Source: Gossypium raimondii (taxonomy: Eukaryota > Streptophyta > Magnoliopsida > Malvales > Malvaceae). From it: a stretch of 64,000 bases of DNA. Location: contig NC_068576.1 of the NCBI RefSeq assembly GCF_025698545.1, positions 813,501 to 877,500 of the forward strand, written 5' to 3'. The translations under genes and the position numbers were made by a program. The notes under the pieces are model-generated. The model saw only the letters and a list, made by a program, of their open reading frames with translations. It had not been told where the DNA came from and did not search any database. Positions 44,756 through 57,654 of this stretch are shown here, piece after piece. Position 1 is the first letter of the stretch, and every line of letters starts with the position of its first letter.

Positions 44756-45825
44756 GTCTCGAGATAGGAAGAACAAATTTCACTTAAACTTTTCATTCTA
44801 TAGTCTGAGGTCTCGAGACATACTTGTATAGTCTTGAGACAGATGACCTTTGTATCGAGACAAAAGAATATTGAAACTAAACAGATTTTACCCTGCTTTA
44901 GGTCTTGAGACAGGAACCACTGGCCTCGAGACATTCAAACATCAAAGTAAAAATAGGACAACATGAGAGGTTGGTCTTGAGACCTAGTCTCGAGACATAA
45001 AAGACCTTGCCTCGAGACATAACATGTAATGTCTCGAGACATGTTGACTTTGAAGCCAAAAATTCTAAAATAATTTATGACCTATCTCGAGACATAACTT
45101 TAAATTTGAACATTTGAGTTTGAATTCAAGTCTTAAATCTAAAATCAACTCCTATAACCTCGTAAATTGATGAAATGAATTCAATGAGTGCATAAATACA
45201 ATCATATGAATTATTTGATGATTGAAGTTGAATGTATTTTTGTTTTAGTAATTTAAGTTGCTTCAGTGATGTAATGTGACATCACACATTTGAATTTGGC
45301 GGTTAGGTCGAGTGTGGGGTGTTACAATTCCCACCTTTGGCCCATAGCGAGTCGAAAGGACCTGTAAATCTAAGGCCTCCTAAAGAAGGTGGACATGAAC
45401 AAAGACAAGAACCTGAAAGAGAATAAAGAGTTGAACCGAAGCAAGTGTTTGCTAAGGAAGGAAGGCCAACACAAAAGACTTTTTTTCCAAACATTAAATC
45501 AGTTTCTTTATTCCTCATCTGCCTCATGTTCCCTCTGCACCTGAAATTCAACCTCAACCTAAACCTCCCTTATTTTCTTATTTTAGCTTCAATGTTTGAA
45601 TGTCTCGAGACAATGGGTTCTTGTCTCGAGACTTGGACCAGGACAAAACTAATTTAGCTTCGATGTACCCTTATCTCAAGACAGAGGCCACTCTATTTTG
45701 AGGCATAAGTCAAGTTGTCTCGAGACCTATAAGGTTGGTCTCTGGACCAAGTCTAATGTAACATCCCATATAGTAAAATTTATTCTTAAAGTCTTAAGAC
45801 ATGTTCTTCCTGTCTCGAGACTTTA
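44756..45825. repeat. two clusters of the palindrome GTCTCGAGAC
   Basis: Perfect copies start at 44810, 44987, 45031, 45602, 45623, 45717 and 45812. Near-copies (GTCTTGAGAC, CCTCGAGACA, ATCTCGAGAC, GTCTTAAGAC) lie between them at irregular spacing. The two clusters (44.75-45.08 and 45.60-45.83 kb) flank the GTGTTACA terminus at 45326. Confidence 0.8.
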
Positions 45826-47530
45826 TGATAAATTAGCCTAGGTTGAATGTTTCAAAGTGACTAAATCATACCCAAAACTTCTTCAAACATACCTAAACAT
45901 TACACAAACTCAAATGAACCAATTGGCACGTGCAAAATACATTTAAACATCATCAAACCATAACAATTTCATGCATCAAAGCATAACCAACTAATTTGCA
46001 TAATTCACACCTATATAAACAAACACGAATGACTACTAATTAAAGGATGAAATTCAACTTCAAAGACCTTATATGTCAAGTACCAAATATGCCAAAATAT
46101 TAACTTAAGCAACAATCTCAAATAACCTAGGTACATGTCATATAACCAAAACACATAAATACGTACAAAAGAGGTAACAAGATGTTTCCCAAGCTGAGTT
46201 GTTGAGTTGGATGCTTGACTACTTCTAATCCACGTCAACTCTCATCCGAAACTTGTACATGGAAACAAACAATACAGTACATTGAATATTGAATACTCAG
46301 TAATGCTAATATAATTGAAAATCAATATATTAATATTAAATTAAAGCAAATATATGAATATGACATCAACTATATTACTTTACTTTATCACAATATCAAT
46401 AATCATATAATTTCCAAACTTTCTCGTTTGATACGTATTTCAATATCTCATAATTTCATATCGTGATGTGCTCAATATTTCAACATGTCATACATTATCA
46501 TTTGCAATACTTACTCATTTCGGCCCTTATAAATCGACGATAGACATTAGGGCGAATACTTTTATCTATATAACGAGTAAGTCCATGACCCTCTTGGAAT
46601 TGAGACTACTCAATCTGAATGTCAATATATGTCCATGAATCTTCGGAAATTGGGATTGCTCACGACCATCTGGGAATTGGGGCTAATAAATCACTGATAT
46701 TGGTGACCCTATGGCATGCCAACTATACTCAAATTACGTCTAACATCGTATAACGTGCATGATCAATATTATCACAATTATAACATAATTCAACATGATA
46801 TCAAGATCTCAATAACATATATACATCTATATCAAACATATATGTACGTGCATGCGCGCATATATATAAATCACAATTTAATCATTCATAGTTCAATTTC
46901 GACAATCACAACATCAAATTCATCATCTCTTATTTTTTGGGGAAAGATACGATTACCTGGACATTTATTTCATATTTGTTTATAACGTCTTACTAGACTA
47001 TGAACGAGTTAATGAAAGAGAATTATAGAAGCACAAACTAGAAATGACTATTTGTCAACGACTTTGGCTTTCCCTTTGTCTCGAGCCGATCCTACATTGT
47101 CTTCAGCTATGAAATTAAACTCGAATACAGAAACTCATTAATCACATAATTCGAACATAATCTACGAGTCATTTAAACATGAATACATTTATGACAATTT
47201 AGTCCTTTGAATTCCTAATGCTTGAAACACTCGTACCTCATTATTTACCCAATCGAATTAAAAAAATAAAAACCAATGGCTATGCGATCTCCTCTAACTC
47301 ATATTATTAGTGGTAAAATTATTTACTAAACCATGGATCAATTTCATACTAAGGACTTGTTCTAAACTTCAGTTTATTTTAGTCACTTTGTAATTTAGTC
47401 TTTGTACTATTTACTTTAATGACTTAATCAGTTTAATTACTAATTATTTCCATTTCTTAACCCATATTTGTCTCTTAACTTTCCAAACAGTTCGTGTTAT
47501 TAAATTCGGTCTAAAATCGGATTGTTATAT
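45327..47530. mobile_element. LTR-like repeat in inverted orientation
   Basis: TGTAACATCCCATATAG at 45757 is the reverse complement of a family-type end. The far side, TCTAAAATCGGATTGTTAT near 47511-47529, is the reverse complement of a degraded family start (compare AATAGCCCGATTTTAGGCC at 20419). Together with the element ending at 45326 this makes a head-to-head arrangement. No target duplication could be fixed and no ORF of note is present; the ORFs near 45303-45657 are not recognisable proteins. Confidence 0.45.
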
Positions 47531-47554
47531 ATACAAGACATATATATAAGTGTC

Positions 47555-48713
47555 TCGTTACAGACATTTACAAGGTTGAGTAAGTAGTGGGATTGATGTG
47601 CAAATATTGCTATAGGGATGGATTTTTTTGGGAACCTCAACCCTTTATTTCAAGAATACTGCTGGCGAAATATTGCCCCCGACATTTGGAAGAGTAACTT
47701 AAAAGGAGGCGACATTTGTTTGCAGGGAATTGACATTCAATTTTGGGATGGTGGAAACGAATCGATTGTGGACAATGGATTATCCCTACTCTAGGAATAT
47801 CAACATCGAATCTACGCTCATAGGATGGAAGGAATTATGGTCCAGATCATTCTCCGTGTTCCAACAGGGTGACAGATTTGTTTGAAAGTTCAACTACTCA
47901 GGTAATCTCACGGTCAAAGAGGCTAACAAATGGCGTATAAAACTATCTGCAACAACTGCTATCGATTCTCGTTGCCCACTGTGTTTCACGGAAGATAAAA
48001 CACTAGGCTATCTTTTGCACGAGCGGTCTAGTTCATACCCAAAAGCTACAGGCTTCTGATATACAGGAATGGATTGCAAGTTGGGTGGGGGATTTAAAAT
48101 TTGATGGGTATGAGTATGACCGCCATTTTAAATACAGAAAATTCATTATTACTCTTTGGCAAATCTGGATCCAAAGCAAATCCGTCTGCTTTTCGAGCAA
48201 CACCGCTAACCCTTTACAGACTGTTCATGCAATTTCAGGATATTGCAAGTACCTTTGTTCAGTATATCAAACCGAGGAAACCAACGCTAACACCAGAGTC
48301 AACCAGGAATCCTTTTTATCTCCAAACCAATCCCTGCTCCCCTCAAATACACCTGTGAGTCACCTCTTAGCGTTACCGTTGCCGCAAACAGAAACAGGTC
48401 AGGCAAACGATCAACCCCAATATCATCAGACAAAGAACTTCAGCAGGTTCCAGATTGCAATGCAAGTTGTTCCTACGCCAAGCTTTACTGCATCTACAGG
48501 GATTAGGTATAGATCAAGCAACTTCCATGACAACAACTCGGCGATAGAACAAATTACTCAAAAAATAGAAAGTTGACTGGAAGTTGCCTCTGTGATCAAA
48601 TATTCAAACCCTTTTAGAATCAATCCATGTTTGCCTAAATGTACTTGGAGATTAGGACTCATCTTGATATATTTTCTATTTTCTTTTGACTATGTATTAA
48701 AAAAAAAAAAAAA
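47555..48713 (+). mobile_element. 5'-truncated LINE (non-LTR retrotransposon)
   Basis: Plus-strand translation, with several stops and frame changes, resembles the C-terminal part of plant LINE polyproteins. It includes a zinc-binding reverse-transcriptase tail block (KEANKWRIKL..RCPLCFTEDKTL) and then the open stretch 48085-48576 with IITLWQIWIQSKSVCFS. The element ends in a 15-base poly-A run at 48699-48713. GTGTC precedes it (47550-47554) and follows the poly-A (48714-48718), a possible short target duplication. It is degraded and lacks the endonuclease and most of the reverse transcriptase. Confidence 0.7.
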
Positions 48714-48858
48714 GTGTCATTCATTATAACAGCATAAGGGCTGATTTTTGGGCTACAAGTCCAGTATGTGTTGAAATTCATTTGATATTTATGCTTTAAG
48801 TTAATGCCTTAGTCTCTATAGTGAAGGATGGCTTAGTTAGTTTTTTATTTATTATTTT

Positions 48859-49378
48859 GGCATAATGTCAAATTTAGTCCTTAATGTTTATATCTTTTGT
48901 CAATTTAGTCTTTATTTTTTTTTAGCTAAATTTGGCCCTCAAGCTTTTGAAAAGAGTCAAATTTGACTATTAGCCTTTTGAGAAAGAGTCAAATTGATTC
49001 TTTTAAATAAAAATATCGGCTAAAATGTTCTGCAAGGCAATCCATGTGTATTTCATCCTACTTTTTTTAAAAATTTTAATCAACTTTTATATTTATTTTT
49101 GGATTTAGTTTTTGTTTTATAATTTTTAAATTATTTGTTAATGTGGCATATAAGTCAAATAGTGTTATGTTAGTATGAAGTTCATGATGATTACCAAGCG
49201 GGTTATCACGTCAATTTCATCAAAAAAATTTAATTTTTTTAGTTAATATTTTCGTTAAAAGATAACTTGATATTTTTTGAAAGATTAATAACTAAATTTA
49301 GATAATAATAATAAAAAAAGAATAATGACCAAATTGATAGAAAATATAGATGTTGAAGGCTAAAATTACAATTATGCC
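48859..49378. mobile_element. fold-back Mutator-like element
   Basis: 520 bp with ends GGCATAATGTCAAATTTAG and, mirrored, CTAAAATTACAATTATGCC, plus a perfect 9-bp duplication TATTATTTT (48850-48858 and 49379-49387). The left TGTCAATTTAGTCTTTATTT is mirrored by AATGACCAAATTGATAG. No coding capacity. It shares the GTCAAATTTAG-type arm vocabulary of the other fold-back copies. Confidence 0.85.
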
Positions 49379-49387
49379 TATTATTTT

Positions 49388-52300
49388 CGGCTAGGGGTCC
49401 AAGCTTTTGCCTGTTTAGCCTTTCTGGACAAGGGCCCATGTTTTGAAGGGATTTTGTGTTTTCTATTTTCCTAATTGTAATTACAAATATCATTCCCACC
49501 TCATAGTTGTATTATTTTTATTGTCATAAATATTATATTTAATATTTTTTATACATAAATTTATATCATTTAAATACAACTCACACTACTAAAACTATTA
49601 CACAGTGTTAGATTGTGAATTGACCAAAGACAGGACATGGTTCATTTTAGAAATTACAAACATTATTATTACCACATTTTTTTATTTATTTAACTAAATA
49701 ATATATATATAGGTTAATTCTACACAACACCCTTAAACTATTATCAATATTTTAAATTAGTCCCTAAATTTCAAAGCATTAATTGAGTCCTTAAAGTGTT
49801 ATCATTGTATCGATTAGGTCCTTGCCTTATCCTAATTGTCAATTTTGTTGTTAAATACTAGTTCGGATCTGACGTTCATCAAATTGTAAATAAGTGTGCG
49901 TTTGTTGCATGAACAACTTAAATATAACATCTTAAAAAAAAAAGAAAAAAAGATAATGTTAATAAAATTAGAAGAGTATTTCTTTTAACATTAGGTCTAA
50001 GTTGTCTGTACAATAAGTATACGTGTATTCAACATCAAATTTCGAATCTCAACCATAATTCAAGCTGCAAAGAAAAGCTAGGGTTCTTCCCTTGGCTTAT
50101 GTATGTATGTAGGTAAATTTCATGCATCAATAATTTCAATTTAGCAGCAAAAAGAAAAAGAAAAAGGCTCTTCATTGGCTCTTCTTCTTGAGATGGAGAA
50201 AGATTGTCAGTACAATGGGATCAAGTGTTGCTGTCAATGTCCAATGACTGTCTACTCGTGGCAAAAAAAAAAAAAAATCTCAAAACTTAAAAACACATTC
50301 AGACGAGAGCTGGCTGTGTTGCAGCAGCTGTAAAAGAAAAAAATATATTATTTAACGATTAACATGTTGTCCTACAACACCGCAAGGAAGCCATTGGTAA
50401 TAACCCCATTACCATTTTGCTTCCCAGATTTTGACACCCTCGAAATACGGTTGAAGATTGAACTATGTCTATGTCGGAGCTATCTCTAATATTTGTACTC
50501 TAAATATTGCAGGAAACATGCGGAAACATGTTTGACTAGGAACAACATGGCTTTTCTTTTAACCTATTTCTTAGTTTTCAGAGTTATTGTTTTAAATAAA
50601 TATAAGGATGAATATACTATTTGGTATCTGAGTTTGATTTTAATAGTTCAATTTAGTAATCAATTTTTTGTCTTAATTTGGTACATTAAATTTGGTTTCG
50701 ATGTTTAATTTAATATTTAGACCAAATAGCATCATGTAGTTCAATGAATATTTGGCGCATGTGTTCTAGTAAAAAAAACTCAAGTATCATACTGAACATT
50801 GAAGTCAAATGTATGTATTTAACTAAGACAAAAATAATCAAGTATCAAATAGATTAAAAAAAAAACTTATGTACCAAAATAAACACGGAAGTCAAACTCC
50901 AATATTAAATTAGGATAAGAAAAACTCAGGTACCAAATTGTACATCAAAACCGAACTCAAATACAAAAAAGTGAGAAAAGTGAAAACCCAGATTTGCTTC
51001 ACTTAACCAAACACATAAAAACAAACATCATAGTTAAATGTTGATGTGTGTTGGATAGATGTAGTGTTTTCCCATCCTTTATTATTGTCTCTTTGTTTTC
51101 ATTATTCTCATGTGAACCCAACTATTCCAATTCATGAAAAAGGAACAAAATCAATTTATAAGATAACACGGATCCAAATTGACTTGTGAAATCATTTATT
51201 ATTCTGATACACTCTCAAAACAAAAACATATTAAGAAGCCAACGAAGAGCCACCCACTTTCCAAGAAAAATTGTTAGTTGTTGGTGGAGCTTCATTAACA
51301 ACAAGCACAATCATCTATCCATCACAACTTGTGAAGTCAGCAAACGTATCCACAAAATAGATTTGTAAATTAAAAAAAAAAAGGCACATGAAGTGAACGA
51401 GGAGAAGAAAAAAAGAAGAGAAGATTAGTTGGAGGGAGAAAAAAGATAAAAAGGTAACCAGCCTGGGCAAACAAAAGAGAAGTCGCAAATGACTCGGAAA
51501 AAAAAAAGAAATTTTTAAGATTTCGCAAGATAATAAAAACAAATACTCGCCTTTTTTTTGTCTTTTTTAAATGTGTAAAAAGTCATCAAACTATAAAAAA
51601 TTATCCGTGTATATATCACGATATCACATGTTTAAGAAAAATGGAATCATTTCAAATTATTTCATCGAATAAATAATAAAAAAAGGAGCAAAACTCAGGA
51701 TTAAAATACACATTTAAGAACATATATATATATATATATAGCAAATAGACTAAATTCAATAAAAAGATATAATACAGGGACCTTTGATAAAATTTAACTA
51801 TAAGAAAAGGAAAAAGAAAATTCTGAGCAATCAATCTTTTCCATTTCCTTTTCTGGAGTTATATCTATAACATCAAACCTTTTTCTTGTATTTTCTCATG
51901 CTTTTATTTTTATTTTATCTATCACTTGATGTGTTTAGGAAAAAACCCCATTAAAATGTGTTTAAAATTTAAAACCTTATAAATTGATTGACATATCAAT
52001 TTTCATCACATTTCAAATATCTTTTACAATTTCAATAAATTTTAATAAAAACTATCAACGGCAATAATGATTTAACTAAAATGTTAACAAATTTTAACGG
52101 TATTGATGAGTGGATTAATATTTTTCTTAAAATTAAAAAAGAGTAAATGATTTAAATATAAAGATTAAATCTCAAAGTTTACTAAAGTACAAGGACTGAT
52201 GTAAAAATTTGAGCAATAATAATAAATGTGTGAAAGGGGCAAAGGTTGAAGTCGGCAAGCAAAGACTAAAAAAAGAAAATAAAGTAGAATATTATGAGGC

Positions 52301-53202
52301 AAAGTAAATTAAGGATTTTGTCCCCAGACTATGATTTAAGCAAAAAGGCAAATTTGTTGATAATGATTCTTTATTTTGTCGTATTAGGGAATAATTTTCA
52401 AAAGACATAAACAGCTAATTTACAATGCCCACAGCCCACAGCTTCATAATAAGACAAATTAAAAATAAAAAAAAATCAAATTGGCCATTGGAAATCTAAA
52501 CACTAATTAATATTTTAAATTAACACAAAGCATATATTCTAAGCAAAAGCCTAGAAAGTCAATTAAAACACAGACAAGGTTCCTTGTCTTTATCCTTACT
52601 TGCTCTTTCTCCTACCACTTAGTGCCCATTAAACCATCCAAATCCAATACCCTTGTGGTCCCTTAGTATAGAGTACTTCCAAAATTCCCAATCACTGTTT
52701 GATGCAGAAAACTTGGTTTAGGGTTTTAATTTGTTTAGGGGAAACAGCTAAGAAATTGGAGACTGGCATTCAATCAAGTTGCTACCATGAATCATCATAT
52801 CATATATTTAAAGTTAATGTACATTATGAAGTAGTTGAATTTTCTACTTAGCTGACAAGCATTTATTAGAGTGGAAACGATTAGTTGAAATGTTGATCCA
52901 CATGTGATGCCAAAATTTCATTTCGTTTTCTAGGAGGGAGGGTTTCAGAGTTGGCCACTCAACATTTTAACTTGGTAAACAAGTATCCACTTATTAGGTC
53001 ATTTATGGTTATAATATGAAGAAACATTAAAGAATCACTGTCCTTACAACACTATAGTTCCAAGTACTTCACCATTGCCATGCCTAACAGACAAAAGGGT
53101 TTGCTTGTCTGAAACCCAGAAACAATGTTTGGACATGGAACAAAATCTTTATATTTAGGATTTATGTATACGCTGACTGTAGTTACGGTTAAGTGGAGAC
53201 TA
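49388..53202. other. gene-free region beyond the 3' end of GID1
   Basis: No supported gene. About 49705-49880 carries one arm-like block (GGTTAATTCTACACAACACC..) of a possible degraded fold-back element. About 50600-50960 contains inverted AAATTGG/CCAAATT-type blocks that may be another. An (AT)n run lies at 51722-51740. Otherwise the sequence is AT-rich and featureless. Confidence 0.45.
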
Positions 53203-54644
53203 TTAACAGTTAGGGTTGACGAAGTTCTTTATCTCCTCCATGAGGCAATAGAAGTGATTGTTGTTCGGCAAGAAGTAGAACCCGATCGTAGCCTTCTCTA
53301 GGAAGAGAAGTTTCACCTCTTGCCCGGATTTTTTAAGCCCTTCAACATATGCCAATTGCCAATCTTGAATGAGGTCCAAACCGGCCACGACAACAAGACT
53401 TTTGGGGAACTTAAGCCCTTCGAGGCTTCGACCCCGAGGACCAAATGGATTACAAGCTGGATGGTCTCTATCTTCCCCTTCCGGTAGATACGCTCTCCAA
53501 TACCAGTCGCGGTCGTGCAGCGTGACAAAATACTTCCCATCCAATCGTTTTTCGGATTCTGTTCTTTTCTGCCCACCAAACATCGGATGAAGAAGAATGT
53601 TACCTAATACCTCGACATCAGCTTCGGCCGCTCTCACGGCTACATGGTGAGCTATATTTCCACCAGAACTATCACCAGCCAAGTAGACATGGACATTAGA
53701 ATCCTTCCCACTTTGAAGCCAAGTTCTTGATTTAACCCACTTAAGAGCCGCCCAACCATCATCGTACGCGCAAGGGTATCTATGTTCAGGCGATCGGCGA
53801 TAATTTACAGACACCACAACGGCCTTACAAAGGCTAACGAGGCGTCTACAAAAGGTGTCATAGATAGCACTATTAGCGGAGGAATGAGTGAAGCTTCCAC
53901 CATGGAAGAACACTATGACAGGAATAATTTCAGTTGTGCTCAAAGGTTTCTCAAGGTCTACCATGCCCCATTGAGCCTCATTCAACGAAGAAGGCTGATA
54001 AACCCGGTTTAGAAGACCAGTGGCACCGTCGACATGGTCGAAGGAGAAAACCCCATCGACAGGGTTTATATTGGCAGGGACTCTACGGTCAAGGAACTCG
54101 GATAAATCTCGGTTGAAGGTTCCATCAGGACGGCGTTGTAGATTGTAAGCTAGCTTGAAATTGGAAATGAGGACCCATGTATTCAATGGAACAACCCTCT
54201 AAAAAAATCAAATCCAAACAATTAGGAGCTTTGATCATCAATAATAACATCAAACCCCCCCCCCCAAATAAACAAGCAAGCAATGAAATTCAAAAATCTC
54301 CAAATCAAACTTAAATTTCAAATTTCAAATTTCAAACCTTTTTGTTCAACATATCAGACTAGGATATAATTTAACACAATCCCACAAACTATTCAGTCAA
54401 CAAAAGCTCATAATTAGACAAAAATTCGGTTAAACCCAACAATCAAACACCCCCCCCTCCCAGAAGGAAAAAAAAAGGTCAAATCTTTGGAAACCCAAGT
54501 TGAAATGAAAGTCAAATACCCCATGACACCAACTTTGCTAGAAATTAATAATAATAAAAAAACAAGTCATCAGATCAATTCAATCTTCCAAAAATATATA
54601 TATACCTTGGATTCATTGAGGTTGACTTCATTGCTACCGGCCAT
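53203..54644 (-). CDS. GID1: gibberellin receptor GID1
   Basis: Two exons on the minus strand, 54644-54606 and 54198-53203, give 344 aa, the usual GID1 length. The N-terminus MAGSNEVNLNESK then RVVPLNTWVLISNFKLAYNL is the gibberellin-lid region. The hormone-sensitive-lipase-like fold shows HGGSF (His112), GDSSGGN with Ser190, and Asp288 in AGLDLIQDW. The third triad residue is Ile318 in ATIGFYFLPNNN instead of His, the substitution that makes GID1 a receptor and not an esterase. GID1 binds gibberellin in the nucleus and recruits DELLA repressors to SCF-SLY1/GID2. The single intron after codon 13 matches GID1 genes generally. The sequence is closest to the GID1b type by eye, judging from the N-terminus and the Ile. 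Confidence 0.96.
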
Positions 54645-55250
54645 GGCCGAACAAACCGGACTGGAAAAGAACTCCAAGAAGGAAAAGCAAAAACAAAAGG
54701 TTTTAAAGAAAACCCCCAAGAAAGGAAATGAAACTTATCTTCCCAAAGAAAGCCTCATAACAAGAAGAAAGAAAGAAAAAAACACTAAAAAGTAAGAGAA
54801 TTATTGTTTGGTTCCGGATTTTTCTTTTTCTTTTTTTTTTTTTGCTCTTTTGTACTGGAGTCTCTATACTCTCCCTCCTTTCTTTGGCTTTTTTTTTTTT
54901 TTGTTCTGAACAAGAAGAGACACTTCCTTTCTGAAGAAAAAAAGAACCCAACACCACTAAATAGAGGGAGAGAAATGGAAGGGAGAAAGAGAGGAAAATA
55001 TCAGAGAGAGGACGCAAAGATATGTGTCTACGTGTGTCTACCTATATAATGTTTAAAGAAAGGAAGTATATAAAATATACAAAAGAGATAGAGAGAGAGG
55101 GAAAGGAAGTTTTTTTTTTTTTTTTAGTTAAAAAAAAGAGTCAAAGGAGAGGGAAGAGAAATGACGGAGGAGAACGGAGACGATAGAGACGACAAAGCGG
55201 GGCGGCCGAATTATACTGTTCATTGTGGGTCCTACATTCTTCTCTTGTAG
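54645..55250 (-). promoter_or_regulatory. GID1 leader and proximal promoter with GA/CT-rich tracts
   Basis: Upstream of the start codon the minus strand is dominated by pyrimidine tracts (plus-strand AGAGAGAGAGGG near 55089-55100, poly-T runs at 54830-54843 and 54889-54902). This is common in long 5' leaders of plant genes. A TATATAATG-like element occurs near 55043 on the plus strand. ORFs predicted here on either strand are low-complexity and not called. Confidence 0.4.
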
Positions 55251-56517
55251 GCTTAAACTCGGATTGAGAATTGAATGAGGCTTCGTTCCAAAAAAATTAT
55301 TAAATTGGTTGATCTCAAAATTAGTTTAAATCAGTTGAATTAAGCAATTAAATTATTTTTTTATTTTTAAATAATTTATTTAATTAAACCGATAAATTAA
55401 TTAGACTAGCAAACCAGATTAGCCCAATTTTAAAAATTAGCAGTAATTACATCGTTATTGTTTTTCGTTAATTGTATATAAATTTATTTAATATAATAAC
55501 AAATTTAGCTCATAAAATTTACGTATGTTTATTTTATTATATATTTTATGTGGATATATTTAGATTTTTTAAATTTATATTTTGTAATTTTTTAAAAACA
55601 AGACATTTAAGCATCGAAGACTTAATATTTAAAATTGGATTTATATGTTTTATACATGCTTCACATTAATTCGATTTATGATTAGACTGATGGAAGGATC
55701 TGATCAACATAATGGTATTAATATTTTAAAGATTCGACTGCGTCGTTGAAATATTGGGACTAATTTAAAACATAGATCATAACTTGGGGATGTACGATGT
55801 GATTAACCTTTATGCTTGTGTTCATTTGAATCTTCAAACTATGGCTATTGCCACTCCTCTAGTTCGATTTTTTTTTTCATCTATTTGTTTCTTTCCTGTT
55901 CATTTCTTTGAAAATGAGATTTTTTTTATTTTCCAAATGGGTCCTTTTTGGAATTTTATTTTGTTCTAAGTCCTATCCTATATGAGTTTTGTTTTGACAT
56001 ATTTCATTTTTTTATTTTAAAGTATTTTTATTTAATTTTAATTTTAATTATTCATATTTAACTAATCATCTTTAATAACAATGAGTAAAAAAATCTTTAG
56101 AAAAAACTATGTTAAAAATATTATTTTCTATCGGAAATCTGCGCACAAATTTTTTGTCACTTCACGCGTGGTTCAATCGACTGTTTATTATTGTACATTT
56201 TGAAGTTATAAGTTGAGAAAAAAAAATAACACATGATTTTCACCGCATAGGTTTAGTATCTAAATGCTCAATCTTTGTTAATACTCTCACATTCTCATTC
56301 GCGATTATTTATTACTAATAATTGTATCACATGTATATACATATAAAAATCATGTATTTAGAATACAAATGTGCATGTAAAATAACATTTAACTCAATCG
56401 TTAACTTGAAATTAATAAAAATATAATAATGTGGGTGAAAAGGTGTGAAAAAATTTAAAATATATATCAAAATCAAAATAAAACTTCGTTTCAAATAGGA
56501 AAGTTTAGGTTTTATAA
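55251..56517. other. AT-rich intergenic DNA
   Basis: No gene or well-bounded repeat is visible. ORFs at 55472-55669 and 55784-55969 encode hydrophobic low-complexity peptides without family signals. Confidence 0.5.
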
Positions 56518-57160
56518 AGGCTAAATTTGCTATTAGTTCTTGTACTTTAGGGAAGATGTAGATTTAGTCCCTGTACTTTTATTTGATCATTTTTAGTCTT
56601 TGTACTTTTCAAATTGGTCAATTTTAGTCATTGTACTTTACAGAATTTGAAATTTTAGTCTTGACCCAAACAGTATAAATTAAATTCGTTTGGTTAAATT
56701 CAATTACTAGTCTTGTACTATTCATACAGTTGTAAATTTAGTCGATTTTCTCCAATTGGTCATTTTTCTTAGGCATCTAACTAACACCGTTAAAATATGC
56801 TAACAGGCCTGCTCTTGATATTTTTGGGCCTCTAGGCAAAACAATAAAATGGGGTTTTAGATTCCTTAAAAGTTGGAGAAAATTTTTTCTAGATCCCTTA
56901 AAAGTTGATAAAAATATTTCTGAGCCCTTAAAAGCTAAAAAAAAAATGGCCCCTTAAAAATTGGAAAACAATATTTTTGATCCCTTACAGTCATTGGGCC
57001 CTAGTCGGCCGCACCTCCAGACAACCCCTAAGGCTGGGCATGTGTGCTAACGTGACACTGACAACCAAAAGCATTGTGACATGTGACAGCCTCATATTTT
57101 GACAAGTGATATATTTTTTTGTCACGCTTCAAATGTGATACTATCACATGTCAGTAGTAC
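56518..57160. mobile_element. single-arm fold-back relic with nested short element
   Basis: From GGCTAAATTTGCTATTAGTTC the sequence repeats 'TTTAGTC..TTGTACTTT' blocks like one arm of the fold-back elements, and similar text occurs near 1366. A 239-bp insertion at 56804-57042 begins CAGGCCTGCTCTTGATATTT and is flanked by TATGCTAA and TGTGCTAA, an 8-bp duplication with one mismatch, so it looks like a small hAT-type element. The opposite outer arm is not clear. Confidence 0.45.
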
Positions 57161-57654
57161 ATTATCATATTTTAAAATATATAAAAAAAATATCAAGTTC
57201 TATACCAATTAAGCTCAAAAAATTATATATATAAATTACTAAATTCAGGTATCTCAATATATATTAATCTAAAAAATTATATATTTTTTATAATTGCATT
57301 GAGATGGAAAAGTGAAGGGATAATTGCACAACCCTTCTTATATTCTTTATTCCACAAAAATCTGTACTTGAGGTTTGGAGTTTGGACGATAGAATACGTA
57401 TTTGAACAGAAGCGATAATAATTCTTTTTCCAGGAAAAAAAATGCAAAAGGGAAAGTACTACTTCAAATATCACTTCAGACAGGTTCTGAAAATTTATTT
57501 TTTAAAATAAAAGACAGTTTCTGGAAATAGCCAAAACCTAGCCGTGGCAATAGCTGCACTAAACAGCAATTTTTTTCGCTAAAAAACAAAACAATAAAAA
57601 AAAAGGAAGAAAAAGCAAAGAAAGGAGACAAGAGTTTCCTGCGTGCGGCCGACG

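Larger units (their letters stand above)
40098..45326. mobile_element. mosaic of LTR-like repeats, plus orientation
   Basis: Starts of the same general family as the element at 20416 occur at 40098 (TGTAACGACTTGATTTTC) and 40830 (TGTAACAACTCAGTTTTCAG), and a family-type end GTGGGGTGTTACA closes at 45326. Between them are diffuse blocks such as GGACTAAATTG, and two related motifs, CTTGTAGATTGTCAAC near 43135 and CATGTGCAGATCTTGG near 44335, that may be equivalent parts of two copies. AGGTA precedes 40830 and recurs after ..GGTACA near 42456, which could mark a nested insertion. No coding region survives. Boundaries within the mosaic are uncertain. Confidence 0.5.

Noticed and set aside
45303..45657. 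Overlapping ORFs on both strands between repeat units
   Set aside because: No recognisable domains, and located inside repeat DNA.
47555..48713. Active LINE coding for reverse transcriptase
   Set aside because: Only the C-terminal part remains and it has several stops and frame changes.
54487..55049. ORFs on both strands around the GID1 leader
   Set aside because: Lysine- or phenylalanine-rich peptides produced by poly-A/T and GA tracts.
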